NCBI RefSeq assembly: GCF_016950255.1
Contig: NZ_JACGFN010000001.1
Location: forward strand, 2,294,001-2,358,000
Reading direction: 5' to 3'
Length of the DNA: 64,000 bases
DNA from: Pectobacterium brasiliense
GTDB taxonomy: Bacteria; Pseudomonadota; Gammaproteobacteria; Enterobacterales; Enterobacteriaceae
The notes under the pieces were generated by a model. That model worked only from the letters and a program-made list of their open reading frames with translations. It was not told where the DNA came from and ran no database searches. Below are positions 1 to 7,973 of this stretch, piece after piece. Each line of letters begins with the position of its first letter. Position 1 is the stretch's first letter. A program made the position numbers and the translations under genes.

Positions 1-322
1 TTTGAAAAGGTAAAATGCGGGTAACGACCCCAGACAGGGATACAACCAGGGTCAAGATAAGAATCGTAAAAAATATTTCCATGCTTTCCTTAGACGTACT
101 CCTAAATCAAAAAATTCTGCCTGTTAGCGAGCAAACTGCTCTTCCATATTTAACGCATTTCGCTCGGTATGAAAATGGATTTCTGGGTGAAGAAGAAAAG
201 TAATTACTTCTCTGATTATCACACAAGTAACATCAACCCAAAGCCAATAAAAAGGCACATAAAATCGCGTTTAGCGTGGGAAATGATAAGGAAGGGAAAG
301 AGGAAGGACAGACAAGGAATGA
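1..322. other. Gene-free stretch at the left edge
   Basis: I can support no gene here. Short open frames exist, the longest about 60 codons starting near position 15, but none has a recognisable domain, a good Shine-Dalgarno sequence or a typical composition. The stretch is AT-rich after about position 60 and lies downstream of ghxP, which is transcribed towards it. It may be the upstream region of a gene beyond the left edge. Confidence 0.4.
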
Positions 323-352
323 CAGACCTTCTGGACGATGCCAGAAGGTCTG
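323..352 (-). terminator. Rho-independent terminator of ghxP
   Basis: A perfect 12-bp stem (CAGACCTTCTGG / CCAGAAGGTCTG) closes a 6-nt loop, 10 bp beyond the ghxP stop codon. On the minus strand it is followed by a moderately T-rich tail (TCATTCCTTGTC). The strong stem and its position support a terminator; the T-run is weak. Confidence 0.75.
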
Positions 353-362
353 TTGGAAAGGA

Positions 363-1718
363 TTACAGCGCCCAGCCGCCAGCGTAGAACACCACCAGCG
401 CGACAGCAATCACCACGGTGCCGATGTTCAGTTTACGCCATTCGCCGGAGAAGATGCGGCCTAGCACCAGCGCGCCAAAGCCCAGCATGATACCGGTCAC
501 GATGTTACAGGTCAGCACGATGAATACGGCACATACCAAACCGGACATGGCATCGACGAAATCATCAAAGTTCAGTTTGGAGACATTGCCCAGCATCAGC
601 AGGCCGACGTACATCAGCGCGGGTGCGGTGGCATAGCCAGGCACCAGATACGCTAACGGAGACACAAACAGCAACAGCAGGAACAGGACACCGACAACGG
701 TTGCCGTTAAGCCCGTTTTACCACCGGCTGCCGTACCCGCTGCGGATTCGATGTAAACCGCAGCCGGAGACGTTCCGACCAGACTGGAGAAAATGCTGCT
801 CACGGAGTCTGCGGTCAGGGCTTTACCACCGTTGATGATTTGCCCGTCTTTATCCAGCAGGTTTGCCTGTCCGGCTACCGCGCGGATCGTACCCGTGGCA
901 TCAAACACAGCGGTCATTACCAGCGCCAGCACGCTCGGCAGAACCATCGGCTGCAATGCGCCCATGATATCCAGACTGAAGATCAGCGACGAACCGTCAG
1001 CCGCCGTCAGGCTCGGCAGCGCAAAGAAGCCAGCGTATTTTACCTTCGGGTCAAAAATCAGCCCCAGAATAGAGATCGCGATGATAACCAGCAGAATACC
1101 GCCCGGTACGCGACGCTTCTCTAAACCGATAGTCGCCGCCAGCCCCAGCAGGGACATAATGACAGGGAAAGAAGTGAAATCACCCAGCGCGACCGGCAGA
1201 CCGTCAATCGGGTTTTTTACCACCAGACCGACACCGTTGGCGGCAATAATCAGCAGGAACAGACCGATACCAATCCCCGTACCATGCGCCACGCCCATCG
1301 GCAGGTTACGCAAGATCCAGGAGCGGATGCCTGTGACGGAAATGATGGTGAACAGCACACCCATCAGGAAGATCGCTCCCAGCGCCACAGGAATGCTGAT
1401 TTGTTGCCCCAGCACCAGACTGAACGCGGTGAATGCCGTCAGCGAAATCGCACAGCCGATCGCCATTGGGAGATTGGCCCACAATCCCATCAGCAGCGAC
1501 CCCAGCCCGGCAACCAGACAGGTTGCAACGAACACGGCTGCCGGCGGGAAGCCGGCCTTGCCCAGCATACTCGGCACCACAATCACGGAGTAAACCATCG
1601 CCAGGAACGTCGTCAGGCCAGCTAACACTTCCTGACGCACGTTACTACCGCGCTGTGTAATTTTGAAAAAAGCATCAAGCGAGCCTTGTGAGCCTACCTG
1701 ACGGGTGGTGTTTGACAT
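363..1718 (-). CDS. ghxP: Hypoxanthine/guanine permease of the NCS2 family (GhxP type)
   Basis: This 451-residue inner-membrane protein should import hypoxanthine and guanine with protons. The sequence is hydrophobic throughout with about a dozen membrane segments and matches what I recall of E. coli GhxP (YjcD) nearly end to end. Examples are the N-terminal FKITQRGS and [16 protein letters not shown] region, the [20 protein letters not shown] stretch, the [14 protein letters not shown] loop, and the C-terminal [17 protein letters not shown]. That is the AzgA-like branch of NCS2, not the uracil/xanthine branch. The ATG follows an AGGGGA Shine-Dalgarno sequence. It stands alone with its own terminator, and a PurR-like half site lies about 115 bp upstream. 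The adjacent allantoin genes make this a purine-salvage neighbourhood. The close paralogue GhxQ shares most of these motifs, so the exact paralogue is slightly less certain than the family. Confidence 0.9.
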   Translation of the reverse strand: MSNTTRQVGSQGSLDAFFKITQRGSNVRQEVLAGLTTFLAMVYSVIVVPSMLGKAGFPPAAVFVATCLVAGLGSLLMGLWANLPMAIGCAISLTAFTAFSLVLGQQISIPVALGAIFLMGVLFTIISVTGIRSWILRNLPMGVAHGTGIGIGLFLLIIAANGVGLVVKNPIDGLPVALGDFTSFPVIMSLLGLAATIGLEKRRVPGGILLVIIAISILGLIFDPKVKYAGFFALPSLTAADGSSLIFSLDIMGALQPMVLPSVLALVMTAVFDATGTIRAVAGQANLLDKDGQIINGGKALTADSVSSIFSSLVGTSPAAVYIESAAGTAAGGKTGLTATVVGVLFLLLLFVSPLAYLVPGYATAPALMYVGLLMLGNVSKLNFDDFVDAMSGLVCAVFIVLTCNIVTGIMLGFGALVLGRIFSGEWRKLNIGTVVIAVALVVFYAGGWAL

Positions 1719-1831
1719 GGTGGTATCCCCTGAAATGCCATTATTATTTAAGATCGATTCTTACGATTCCCGCGGCCTTGCTCCGCGAATGCACCAACAT
1801 CGCTGGCGCATCATGAACCGTATAGCTCCGC

Positions 1832-1847
1832 ACGCAAACGATTAACT
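1832..1847 (-). promoter_or_regulatory. Candidate PurR operator upstream of ghxP
   Basis: The sequence ACGCAAACGATTAACT matches the PurR consensus ACGCAAACGTTTGCGT at 12 of 16 positions, with one perfect half (ACGCAAACG). It lies in the ghxP upstream region, where a purine repressor would make sense. The right half is poor, so this is a suggestion and not a firm site. Confidence 0.4.
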
Positions 1848-2171
1848 CGCTGGATGCAAAGCTGGAAAACGTTGCTATATCAAGACACTGCTGTACCAAA
1901 AACAGGCTGAACTAAACAAGCTGGATAAGGCGGTGTCAGGCAATGTGAAGCGCGTGATTATCCCGCTTCACCCGCGCTTATTTCAACTGCTAATCGAGAC
2001 AATTTACCTATCTCACGTCATCTGTCCGATAACGAAGCGCACAGCCAGTACAGGTAATGCTCAATCAGGCCACTCGCTGAAAATGGGGCAGTATGAAGAA
2101 AAAGCAGAACGGGTTCTTAGACGAAAATCAAAACAGCGGTTTACTCCTCACAAACTGATCGTTCATTTTTT
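1848..2171. other. Gene-free stretch between ghxP and the micro-ORF unit
   Basis: No coding sequence is supported. An open frame runs through from about 1933 in frame with the first micro-ORF, but it lacks a ribosome binding site, crosses the promoter elements at 2172-2222 and has no recognisable domain. No convincing RNA structure was seen. Confidence 0.4.
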
Positions 2172-2187
2172 TGTGATTCGCATCACA
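2172..2187 (+). promoter_or_regulatory. CRP (or FNR-like) binding site
   Basis: TGTGATTCGCATCACA carries both perfect CRP half-sites, TGTGA and TCACA, separated by 6 bp. It sits directly upstream of a good -35 element (2194). Its centre is about 49 bp before the predicted transcription start, between the usual class I and class II positions. The site is read directly from the sequence; CRP as the binding protein is inferred from the consensus. Confidence 0.75.
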
Positions 2188-2193
2188 AAAAAG

Positions 2194-2222
2194 TTGACCA
2201 CCCGTATCAGTACGAGTATTCT
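2194..2222 (+). promoter_or_regulatory. Sigma70 promoter of the micro-ORF unit
   Basis: A -35 box TTGACC (2194-2199) and a -10 box TATTCT (2217-2222) are separated by 17 bp, placing transcription start near 2229. It lies just downstream of the CRP-type palindrome and about 50 bp before the first micro-ORF. Confidence 0.6.
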
Positions 2223-2277
2223 TAAAAACGTGAACAGCATCACAGAAAACAAATCAACTAACAACGAGGAAATGACC

Positions 2278-2349
2278 ATGAAACTGCTGAACAAAATCAT
2301 CGCTATGTTTGAAAACATCAACATCAACTTTGGTACTTTCAACCAATAA
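2278..2349 (+). CDS. Micro-ORF 1, 23-residue peptide of unknown function
   Basis: I do not recognise this peptide. It starts MKLLNKIIAMFEN and ends NFGTFNQ; the first half could form an amphipathic helix and the second half is rich in Asn and Phe. An ACGAGGA Shine-Dalgarno sequence lies 7 bp before the ATG at 2278; the in-frame ATG at 2272 is too close to it. The ORF sits in a complete small transcription unit: CRP-type palindrome, sigma70 promoter, this ORF, a second micro-ORF 28 bp downstream, and a terminator. The signals make translation likely. Alternatively it could be a leader peptide controlling the second ORF, or the unit may act mainly as a small RNA. Confidence 0.55.
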   Translation: MKLLNKIIAMFENININFGTFNQ

Positions 2350-2377
2350 TTATTTAAGAATCGTGGGGATAAAAAAG

Positions 2378-2464
2378 ATGCGCGTTGTCCGCAAAATCAA
2401 TCAAATATTAAAAGCGTTGGGCAAAACCTATCGCGGTGTTAACCCCCACGCTATCTTCCGTTAA
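2378..2464 (+). CDS. Micro-ORF 2, 28-residue strongly basic peptide of unknown function
   Basis: I do not recognise this peptide. It begins MRVVRKINQILKALGKTYRG and ends in NPHAIFR, with five Arg and three Lys, a His and no acidic residue, so it is highly basic. A GGGGAT Shine-Dalgarno-like sequence lies 7 bp upstream of the ATG. It follows micro-ORF 1 by 28 bp and precedes a small perfect hairpin (CGTAC-TCAA-GTACG, 2466-2479) and a T-tailed terminator. Positive charge with a central hydrophobic stretch is compatible with RNA, membrane or protein binding, but nothing shows which. Confidence 0.5.
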   Translation: MRVVRKINQILKALGKTYRGVNPHAIFR

Positions 2465-2490
2465 TCGTACTCAAGTACGTTAACCACCCT

Positions 2491-2519
2491 AAAATGGCTG
2501 CCATCCGGTAGCCATTTTT
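2491..2519. terminator. Terminator of the micro-ORF unit, probably bidirectional
   Basis: A 9-bp stem AAAATGGCT / AGCCATTTT closes a 10-nt loop and is followed on the plus strand by TTTTTGTTT. It ends the micro-ORF transcript. The A-rich 5' arm gives a T-run on the minus strand as well, so it may also terminate the hpx operon that ends at 2541. Confidence 0.75.
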
Positions 2520-2540
2520 GTTTCCAGTATTCTCTGAGTT

Positions 2541-3500
2541 TTACGGCGCGATATACGGATGATGCTGACGCCAATGCTCGGCGATATCCTGACGGCGGCA
2601 AATCCATACTCGCTCATGCTGTTGAACGTAATCCAGAAAACGCTGTAACGCACGGAAACGGCCTGGCCGCCCTAGCAAACGACAGTGCATCCCGATGGAT
2701 AGCATTTTAGGTGCGGTTTCACCTTCCTCGTAGAGCACATCAAAACTGTCTTTCAGATAGGTGAAAAACTGATCTCCGCTGTTAAACCCCTGTGGTGAGG
2801 CAAAACGCATATCATTAGCATCCAGCGTATACGGCACGATCAGATGCGGCTGCACCTCACCATTGCTTTTTTTGACCGGCATCCAGAATGGCAGATCGTC
2901 ACCGTAGTAGTCGCTGTCGTACCAAAAGTTGCCGTTATCGACGACCAACTGGCGGGTATTGGGACTGTCGCGGCCGGTGTACCAGCCAAGCGGAGCCTGA
3001 CCAAATAACGTCGTCAGCACAGTAATGGCTTTATGCATGTGCTCGCGTTCGGTGTCGATATCCATATGCTGGTAATGAATCCAGCGCCAGCCGTGGCTCA
3101 CTACGTCATAATTAGCCAACTTGATCGCCTCGACCACAGCGGGATTACGCGCTAATGCCATTGCCACACCAAATACCGTCAACGGCAATCCGCGGCGCTG
3201 AAACTCATTATGGATACGCCAAAAACCGGCGCGTGATCCATATTCATACAGAGAATCCATCGACATATGACGATCCGCATAACTCGCCGCACCAATAATA
3301 TCGGACAGAAATTGCTCGGATCCGGCGTCACCATGTAAGACGTTATTTTCCGCACCTTCCTCGTAGTTCAATACAAACTGCACGGCAATGCGTGCATTTT
3401 CAGGCCAGTTAGCATGCGGGGGCTGTCCCGCATAGCCGATCAGGTCACGGGGGTAATCGCTCTCAATGCCGTACATCGTTGCAGCAGGTGCTGTGATCAT
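2541..3500 (-). CDS. hpxB: Allantoinase of the polysaccharide-deacetylase family (PuuE/HpxB)
   Basis: This 319-residue cytoplasmic enzyme should open the hydantoin ring of allantoin to give allantoate. It is the PuuE type, related to polysaccharide deacetylases and unrelated to the amidohydrolase allantoinase AllB. Family features are visible: the YPRDLIGYAG start, VQFVLNYEEGAE, SRAGFWRIHNEFQRRGLPLTVFGVA (both NodB-like regions), VSHGWRWIHYQ and the C-terminal GMHCRLLGRPGR. I place the start at ATG 3500, 6 bp after AAGGG; an upstream TTG at 3518 would overlap the racemase stop but is less likely. It is the last gene of hpxS-hpxA-hpxB, with 14 bp to the racemase gene. Symbols follow the Klebsiella hpx system, which has the same set of genes. 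Confidence 0.87.
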   Translation of the reverse strand: MITAPAATMYGIESDYPRDLIGYAGQPPHANWPENARIAVQFVLNYEEGAENNVLHGDAGSEQFLSDIIGAASYADRHMSMDSLYEYGSRAGFWRIHNEFQRRGLPLTVFGVAMALARNPAVVEAIKLANYDVVSHGWRWIHYQHMDIDTEREHMHKAITVLTTLFGQAPLGWYTGRDSPNTRQLVVDNGNFWYDSDYYGDDLPFWMPVKKSNGEVQPHLIVPYTLDANDMRFASPQGFNSGDQFFTYLKDSFDVLYEEGETAPKMLSIGMHCRLLGRPGRFRALQRFLDYVQQHERVWICRRQDIAEHWRQHHPYIAP

Positions 3501-3514
3501 GTCCTTCCCTTCTT

Positions 3515-4252
3515 TCAACGCAGCGAACTAAACATGCCGCTCAGCGGCTTGGCAATCGGGTAATCCAAATCGCCCTGTTTACTGGTCGTCAATCCCAGTG
3601 CCGACAATGACTCAATCAGCTTGACGGCAGCACTGACGCCGTCGATCACAGGAATCGACAGTTCTTGCGTCAGCTCCTGCGCCAGATCGGCCATTCCACC
3701 GCACCCAAGTACAATCGCTCCCACGCCATCCTGACGCAGAGACTGTATACAATATTCACGCACCTTGTTCTGTGCGATCCCGCTATCCTGCTCCAGCGCA
3801 AGCACCGGCAAATCGATCGCGTGCAGCGCAGCACAGTGATGTTCAAAGCCATAGCGCTGTAGTAAATGGCGGGCGATGATGACGGTGCGCGGTAATGTGG
3901 TAACAATCGAGAAGCGCGTTGCCACCAGCGTCGCCATATGCATGGCGGCTTCGGCGATGCCGATGACCGGCTTGCTGGCCACTTCACGGGCAGCAAGCAG
4001 ACCTGGGTCGCCGAAGCAGGCAATAATGTGCCCGTCAACGCCCTGCGCTTTACCCTGCGTCACCTGTTCCAACACGCCAATCGCGGCTATCGCTTCGTCA
4101 AAATGTCCCTCAATAGACGGCGCGCCCTGAGAAGGACACACTGCGACAATCTCCGTTCCTGGCGATGCCACAGCGCGAGCCGCGGCACCGATCGTTTCGG
4201 TCATGGCAAGGCTGGTATTGGGGTTAATCACCTGAATTACGCAAGGTTTCAC
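3515..4252 (-). CDS. hpxA: Allantoin racemase, Asp/Glu/hydantoin racemase family (HpxA)
   Basis: This 245-residue protein belongs to the two-cysteine hydantoin/aspartate racemase family and should interconvert R- and S-allantoin so that a stereospecific allantoinase can use both. The N-terminus IQVINPNTSLAMTETI is typical. The two catalytic cysteines are present at Cys79 (ACFGDPGL) and Cys184 (VLGCGGMADL), the positions I recall for the Klebsiella enzyme. Its start overlaps the end of the regulator gene by 4 bp (ATGA), so the three genes are translationally coupled. The neighbouring allantoinase and allantoin-type permease choose allantoin over other hydantoins as the substrate; that step is inference from context. 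Confidence 0.87.
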   Translation of the reverse strand: MKPCVIQVINPNTSLAMTETIGAAARAVASPGTEIVAVCPSQGAPSIEGHFDEAIAAIGVLEQVTQGKAQGVDGHIIACFGDPGLLAAREVASKPVIGIAEAAMHMATLVATRFSIVTTLPRTVIIARHLLQRYGFEHHCAALHAIDLPVLALEQDSGIAQNKVREYCIQSLRQDGVGAIVLGCGGMADLAQELTQELSIPVIDGVSAAVKLIESLSALGLTTSKQGDLDYPIAKPLSGMFSSLR

Positions 4253-4971
4253 GCGAGCTTCTCCCTGATATGGCCGAACAGTCGGCGGAAATCCGGCTCC
4301 ACGTTGTCATCCCGGTCAAAACGCAGGCTGGCAACAATGTCATCAAAATGCTGCGTCATCGCTTCCGCTAACCCTGAGACATTTTTATCCCGTAGTAACG
4401 CCAGCAGATCGTGATGATCGTGGCATCGACACCCCTGCTGCCACGGCGTGCCATAGGCCGCGATAACCAGTGATGAGCGCAGCGTCAGTTGCGACACGAT
4501 TCCTGTTAGCACGGTATTGCCAGAGATCGCCTGGAGTTGAATATGGAATGCGGCAGACAGGCGGATCGCTTCTGCACCGTTTTGGTCTGCGTGTGCCTGC
4601 TGCTCTGCCACGATCAGCCGCTCTAACGCCGTCAAGTGAGGAGACTGGCAGTGCAGCACCACTTCAGACAGATTGGCACACTCAATAAAGCGGCGAGTCT
4701 GGAAAATTTCCTGCGCTTCTTCAACGGAGGGGGTCGACACCTGCGCACCACGTTTGGGCGTTAACGTCACCATCTGCACCATAGCAAGACGTTGTAAGAC
4801 TTTTCTAATTCCCGTTCGACTCACATCAAACACCTCTGCCAGCGCTTCCTCCGGTAATTTGGTGCCCGGCAGTAATTGGTGTTCGACGATAGCGTTGAGC
4901 AGAGCCTGATAGATAACATCATCTTTTTGCTGCAAAAACTGCTCATTTTCCAGTCCGTAAGTGTAGTTCAT
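4249..4971 (-). CDS. hpxS: GntR-family (FCD subfamily) regulator of allantoin genes
   Basis: The 240-residue protein has an N-terminal winged helix of GntR type (about residues 15-80, with EEALAEVFDVSRTGIRKVLQRL as the recognition region) and a C-terminal all-helical FCD ligand domain with the usual Arg (about 93) and metal-binding His residues (FHIQLQAISGN, HDHHDLLALLRD). It is the first gene of the racemase-allantoinase operon and is divergent from the permease gene. Two GTATAC operators, the type of site used by FCD GntR proteins, lie between them. It most likely represses both directions and responds to allantoin or a product, as HpxS does in Klebsiella. The ligand is not visible from the sequence. 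Confidence 0.83.
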   Translation of the reverse strand: MNYTYGLENEQFLQQKDDVIYQALLNAIVEHQLLPGTKLPEEALAEVFDVSRTGIRKVLQRLAMVQMVTLTPKRGAQVSTPSVEEAQEIFQTRRFIECANLSEVVLHCQSPHLTALERLIVAEQQAHADQNGAEAIRLSAAFHIQLQAISGNTVLTGIVSQLTLRSSLVIAAYGTPWQQGCRCHDHHDLLALLRDKNVSGLAEAMTQHFDDIVASLRFDRDDNVEPDFRRLFGHIREKLA

Positions 4972-5004
4972 TCGCTCTTCTCGTTGTCACATTCTCATCA
5001 AATC

Positions 5005-5032
5005 GTATACAGAAAATATAAAATATGTATAC
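5005..5032. promoter_or_regulatory. Twin GTATAC operators in the hpxS/hpxC divergent promoter
   Basis: Two copies of the palindrome GTATAC (5005-5010 and 5027-5032) lie 22 bp apart centre to centre, about two helical turns, in an AT-rich segment between the divergent regulator and permease genes. FCD-type GntR proteins commonly bind T-x-GTATAC-x-A sequences, so HpxS is the likely binder. The repeats are visible; the binder is inferred. Confidence 0.65.
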
Positions 5033-5122
5033 AAGAAATTAATTTTGGCCTGATTAATGCAACTCCTTTTCTACATACATAACGTCATTCATTTCACGAC
5101 TAGGGTAAAAGGAGCAGATTCC

Positions 5123-6607
5123 ATGCCAGAAAAAATGATTACAGGTAATGGTAGCAACGCGTACAGTCCAAAACTCTGCAATGAGGATCTGGCACCGACA
5201 CGTACTCAAACCTGGTCTTGGTACAACATCTTTTCATTCTGGATGTCAGATGTGCACAGCATGGGCGGATACGTGGTTGCAGCCAGCTTTTTCGCGCTGG
5301 GGCTGGCAAGCTGGCAGGTGTTGCTGTGCCTGCTTGTGGGCATCTGTATTGTGCAGGTCTGCGCAAATTTGGTCGCGAAACCCAGCCAGATGAGCGGCGT
5401 TCCTTATGCGGTGATTTGCCGTCAGGCATTCGGTGTCTTTGGCGCGAATATTCCCGCCGTCATCCGTGGCCTCATCGCTTTTGCCTGGTACGGCATTCAG
5501 ACGTATCTGGCCGCGCATGCACTCATGCTGGTTCTGCTGAAGTTTTATCCTGCGCTCTCCCCACTGACACAGAGTCACTGGCTCGGCCTGTCAGCTCTGG
5601 GTTGGATCTGCTTTGGCATCATGTGGTTCCTGCAGGCTCTCGTGTTCTGGCATGGCATGAACGCGATTAAACGCTTTATCGATTTTGCAGGTCCGGCGGT
5701 TTATGTGGTGATGACGGCGCTTGCGATCTGGATTGTTTATCAGACCGGATGGGAGAATATTTCTTTTACGCTGACCAGCAAAACACTTACAACCAGCGAG
5801 CAACTTTGGCAAATGCTCACCGCCACTGCGTTGGTCGTTTCCTACTTTTCCGGCCCGCTGCTGAACTTCGGTGACTTTTCCCGCTACGGTAAAAGCATGC
5901 AGGAAATCCGTCGGGGCAACCGCTGGGGTCTGCCGTTCAATTTTCTGCTGTTCTCTATTATCACCGTGGTGATCGTTTCGGGTACACAGTCATTATTCGG
6001 CCGCATGATTACCGATCCGATTGAAACCGTCTCGCATATTGACAGCGGCTTTGCCGTCGCGCTTGGCGTGCTGACTATGATTATCGCCACCATCGGGATC
6101 AATATCGTTGCTAACTTCGTCTCATCAGCGTTTGATTTTTCCAACTGTTCACCGCAGCGTATCAGCTTCCGCACGGGTGGAATGATCGCCGCAGTCGGAT
6201 CCGTATTGCTCACGCCGTGGAACCTTTTCAACTCGCCAGAGCTGATTCACTACACGCTTGACGTACTCGGCGCCTTTATCGGCCCGCTGTTCGGGATTCT
6301 ACTGATGGATTTCTATGTCATCAAAGGAGGGAAAGTCTATGTGGACGATCTGTTCGACGCGACGCCAAAAGGGAAGTACTGGTATCGAAACGGCTTTAAT
6401 CCGAATGCGATAATGGCGTTAATTCCCGCGGTGACCATTGGGCTGATTATCACCTTCACGCCACAGTGGCGCGATGCGGCCAACTTCAGTTGGTTTATCG
6501 GCGCATTCCTTGCTGCTGGCTGCTACCGCTATCTGGCACGCCGCGAATGCGTTGGCGCAATGAAAAAATCCTTCGCTCCACGCGGGCTACTGTTAGAAAA
6601 AGAATAA
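5123..6607 (+). CDS. hpxC: NCS1-family permease, probable allantoin transporter (HpxC)
   Basis: This 494-residue integral membrane protein belongs to the NCS1 nucleobase/hydantoin transporter family, with about 12 membrane segments. Visible NCS1 features include NIFSFWMSDVHSMGGYVVAA near residue 40, RQAFGVFGANIPAVIRGLIAFAWYGIQTYL, LLNFGDFSRYGKS and NFVSSAFDFSNCSPQRISFR. The ATG at 5123 has an AAAGGAG ribosome binding site 8 bp upstream; an open frame continues 22 codons further upstream but without such a site. Its divergent arrangement with a GntR regulator, allantoin racemase and allantoinase points to allantoin, as with Klebsiella HpxC. Other NCS1 members take cytosine, uracil or hydantoins, so the substrate is a contextual inference. 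Confidence 0.82.
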   Translation: MPEKMITGNGSNAYSPKLCNEDLAPTRTQTWSWYNIFSFWMSDVHSMGGYVVAASFFALGLASWQVLLCLLVGICIVQVCANLVAKPSQMSGVPYAVICRQAFGVFGANIPAVIRGLIAFAWYGIQTYLAAHALMLVLLKFYPALSPLTQSHWLGLSALGWICFGIMWFLQALVFWHGMNAIKRFIDFAGPAVYVVMTALAIWIVYQTGWENISFTLTSKTLTTSEQLWQMLTATALVVSYFSGPLLNFGDFSRYGKSMQEIRRGNRWGLPFNFLLFSIITVVIVSGTQSLFGRMITDPIETVSHIDSGFAVALGVLTMIIATIGINIVANFVSSAFDFSNCSPQRISFRTGGMIAAVGSVLLTPWNLFNSPELIHYTLDVLGAFIGPLFGILLMDFYVIKGGKVYVDDLFDATPKGKYWYRNGFNPNAIMALIPAVTIGLIITFTPQWRDAANFSWFIGAFLAAGCYRYLARRECVGAMKKSFAPRGLLLEKE

Positions 6608-6622
6608 AACATCATCAGCAGT

Positions 6623-6649
6623 GCCGCACCGCATGAAAACCGGTGCGGC
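6623..6649. terminator. Hairpin between convergent hpxC and lpxP
   Basis: A 9-bp GC-rich stem GCCGCACCG / CGGTGCGGC with a 9-nt loop lies 15 bp after the hpxC stop and 24 bp before the lpxP stop. There is no good T-run on either side, so it may act as a transcript end or stabiliser and less as an efficient intrinsic terminator. Confidence 0.5.
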
Positions 6650-6673
6650 GCTTCGCATCAGGCGCAGTTCTCA

Positions 6674-7597
6674 TCAGGCATACAGAGACACTTCCCCTGC
6701 CGGACGGGTTTTAAAGCGACGGTGCAGCCAGAGGTACTGTTCGGGTGCACGCATGATTTCTTTCTCAATCACCTTATTCATGTAACACGCCGCAGCCTGT
6801 TCATCGTGATAAGGATAATCCTGTAATTCAGGCTGAATCACCAGTTGATAACCCAAGGCATTGGGTTTGCGAATCAGCACTGTCGTCATCATCGCTGGTT
6901 TTGCGAGACGGCTAATCGTGTATGTGCCACTCGTGGTTGCCGCATTTTTCACCGCAAAGAACGGGGCAAAAACACTGCCTTTAGGGCCGTAGTCCTGATC
7001 GGGAGCAAACCATACCGCTTCACCCCGTTTTAGCGCTTGCACCATGCCACGCAGATCTTTACGGTCGATCATCGCTTTGTTGGAACGAGACCGTCCCCAG
7101 GTTTGTACCATTTCCATCGCTTTATTATTGTGCGGACGGTACATCGCCATCATTGGTCGACACAGCCCCATCGCCCTACCGCCCAGCTCCAACGACATAA
7201 AGTGAATACCAATCACCATTACGCCCTGACCTTTTGCGGTCGCGTGCTGTAAATGCTCCAGCCCTGAAACATCAAACCACTGGCGCACGCGGCGATCGGA
7301 CCAGAACCAGGCCATACCGGTTTCGACTAATGCCATCCCGAGCGAAGCGAAGTTATTGTCGATCATCGCTTCTCTTTTATCGTCGGAGATCGTAGGAAAG
7401 CACAATTCAAGATTGCGTCTGGCAATCAACACCCGGCGTTTCAGGAAGAGCCGGGATAGACGACCTGCACTGCTACCGAGTTTCATCAGCAGCGGATAAG
7501 GGAGTTGAACTAATAAAAACAGCACGCCAAGACCAAACCAAGTCGTCCAATAGCGCGGGTGGAGTAATGCCCTGGTAAATGTTTGCTTAATCTTCAT
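6674..7597 (-). CDS. lpxP: Lipid A acyltransferase, LpxP/LpxL family (palmitoleoyl type)
   Basis: This 307-residue inner-membrane enzyme adds the secondary acyl chain to Kdo2-lipid IVA. The HX4E active-site motif is at His132-Glu137 (HFMSLELGG), as in the E. coli enzymes. Other shared stretches are HPRYWTTWFGLGV, ETGMAWFWSD, MYRPHNN, WFAPDQDYGPKGS and the C-terminal MRAPEQYLWLHRRFKTRP. A membrane anchor covers about residues 20-40. I choose the ATG at 7597 (MKIKQTF) with GACGAG upstream instead of an earlier start 12 codons away. By my memory of the E. coli proteins the sequence resembles LpxP, the cold-induced palmitoleoyl transferase, more than the lauroyl transferase LpxL. The stretch upstream is long and empty, which leaves room for regulation, but no cold-shock element was identified. 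Confidence 0.8.
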   Translation of the reverse strand: MKIKQTFTRALLHPRYWTTWFGLGVLFLLVQLPYPLLMKLGSSAGRLSRLFLKRRVLIARRNLELCFPTISDDKREAMIDNNFASLGMALVETGMAWFWSDRRVRQWFDVSGLEHLQHATAKGQGVMVIGIHFMSLELGGRAMGLCRPMMAMYRPHNNKAMEMVQTWGRSRSNKAMIDRKDLRGMVQALKRGEAVWFAPDQDYGPKGSVFAPFFAVKNAATTSGTYTISRLAKPAMMTTVLIRKPNALGYQLVIQPELQDYPYHDEQAAACYMNKVIEKEIMRAPEQYLWLHRRFKTRPAGEVSLYA

Positions 7598-7973
7598 GAT
7601 ACTCGTCTTTAAGTGATTAACAGCGTACCGCATAAAGAGTCGTTCTCATCGCGCTACATCTATCATGACACTTTTTTATAGGGATCGTTTCAACTGTGTG
7701 GAAAACTGTTTCTGGCTGTTATCACGCGTGAGGTTAAAAAGCAGAATAAACATGCTGATAACACTGAGGGGATTTTGAGCAGCCGATGAACGGTTAACGG
7801 CAGCGGCATCATACCCGATTCACGTTTAATAAAGGAGTGGTCGGACAAGAAATATTCGCAATATCACGCCGTCTCACGCTAACATCTTGGTATATGTCAA
7901 AAAAGCGACGGGCCTTCTGACAGCGAAAATAGGCCAGCAGCAAGCTACAACGTAATCAAGGACTTGATGGAAA
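7598..7973. other. Intergenic region between divergent lpxP and the DUF1176 gene
   Basis: This 376-bp stretch holds the upstream regions of two divergent genes. I found no coding sequence, no clear operator and only weak promoter-like matches (for example TATAAA read towards lpxP near 7675). Its length would accommodate a structured leader for lpxP, but no structure is evident by eye. Confidence 0.4.

Noticed and set aside
15..203. A 62-codon ORF at the left edge
   Set aside because: No ribosome binding site, no recognisable similarity, and chance ORFs of this length are common here.
793..1593. A 266-codon open frame on the plus strand opposite ghxP
   Set aside because: It is an antisense shadow of a clear membrane transporter gene, with low-complexity composition, no ribosome binding site and no known domain.
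1933..2277. N-terminal extension of micro-ORF 1 to a 138-codon protein
   Set aside because: The open frame crosses the CRP-type site and promoter, and the only good Shine-Dalgarno sequence is at 2264-2270, just before ATG 2278.
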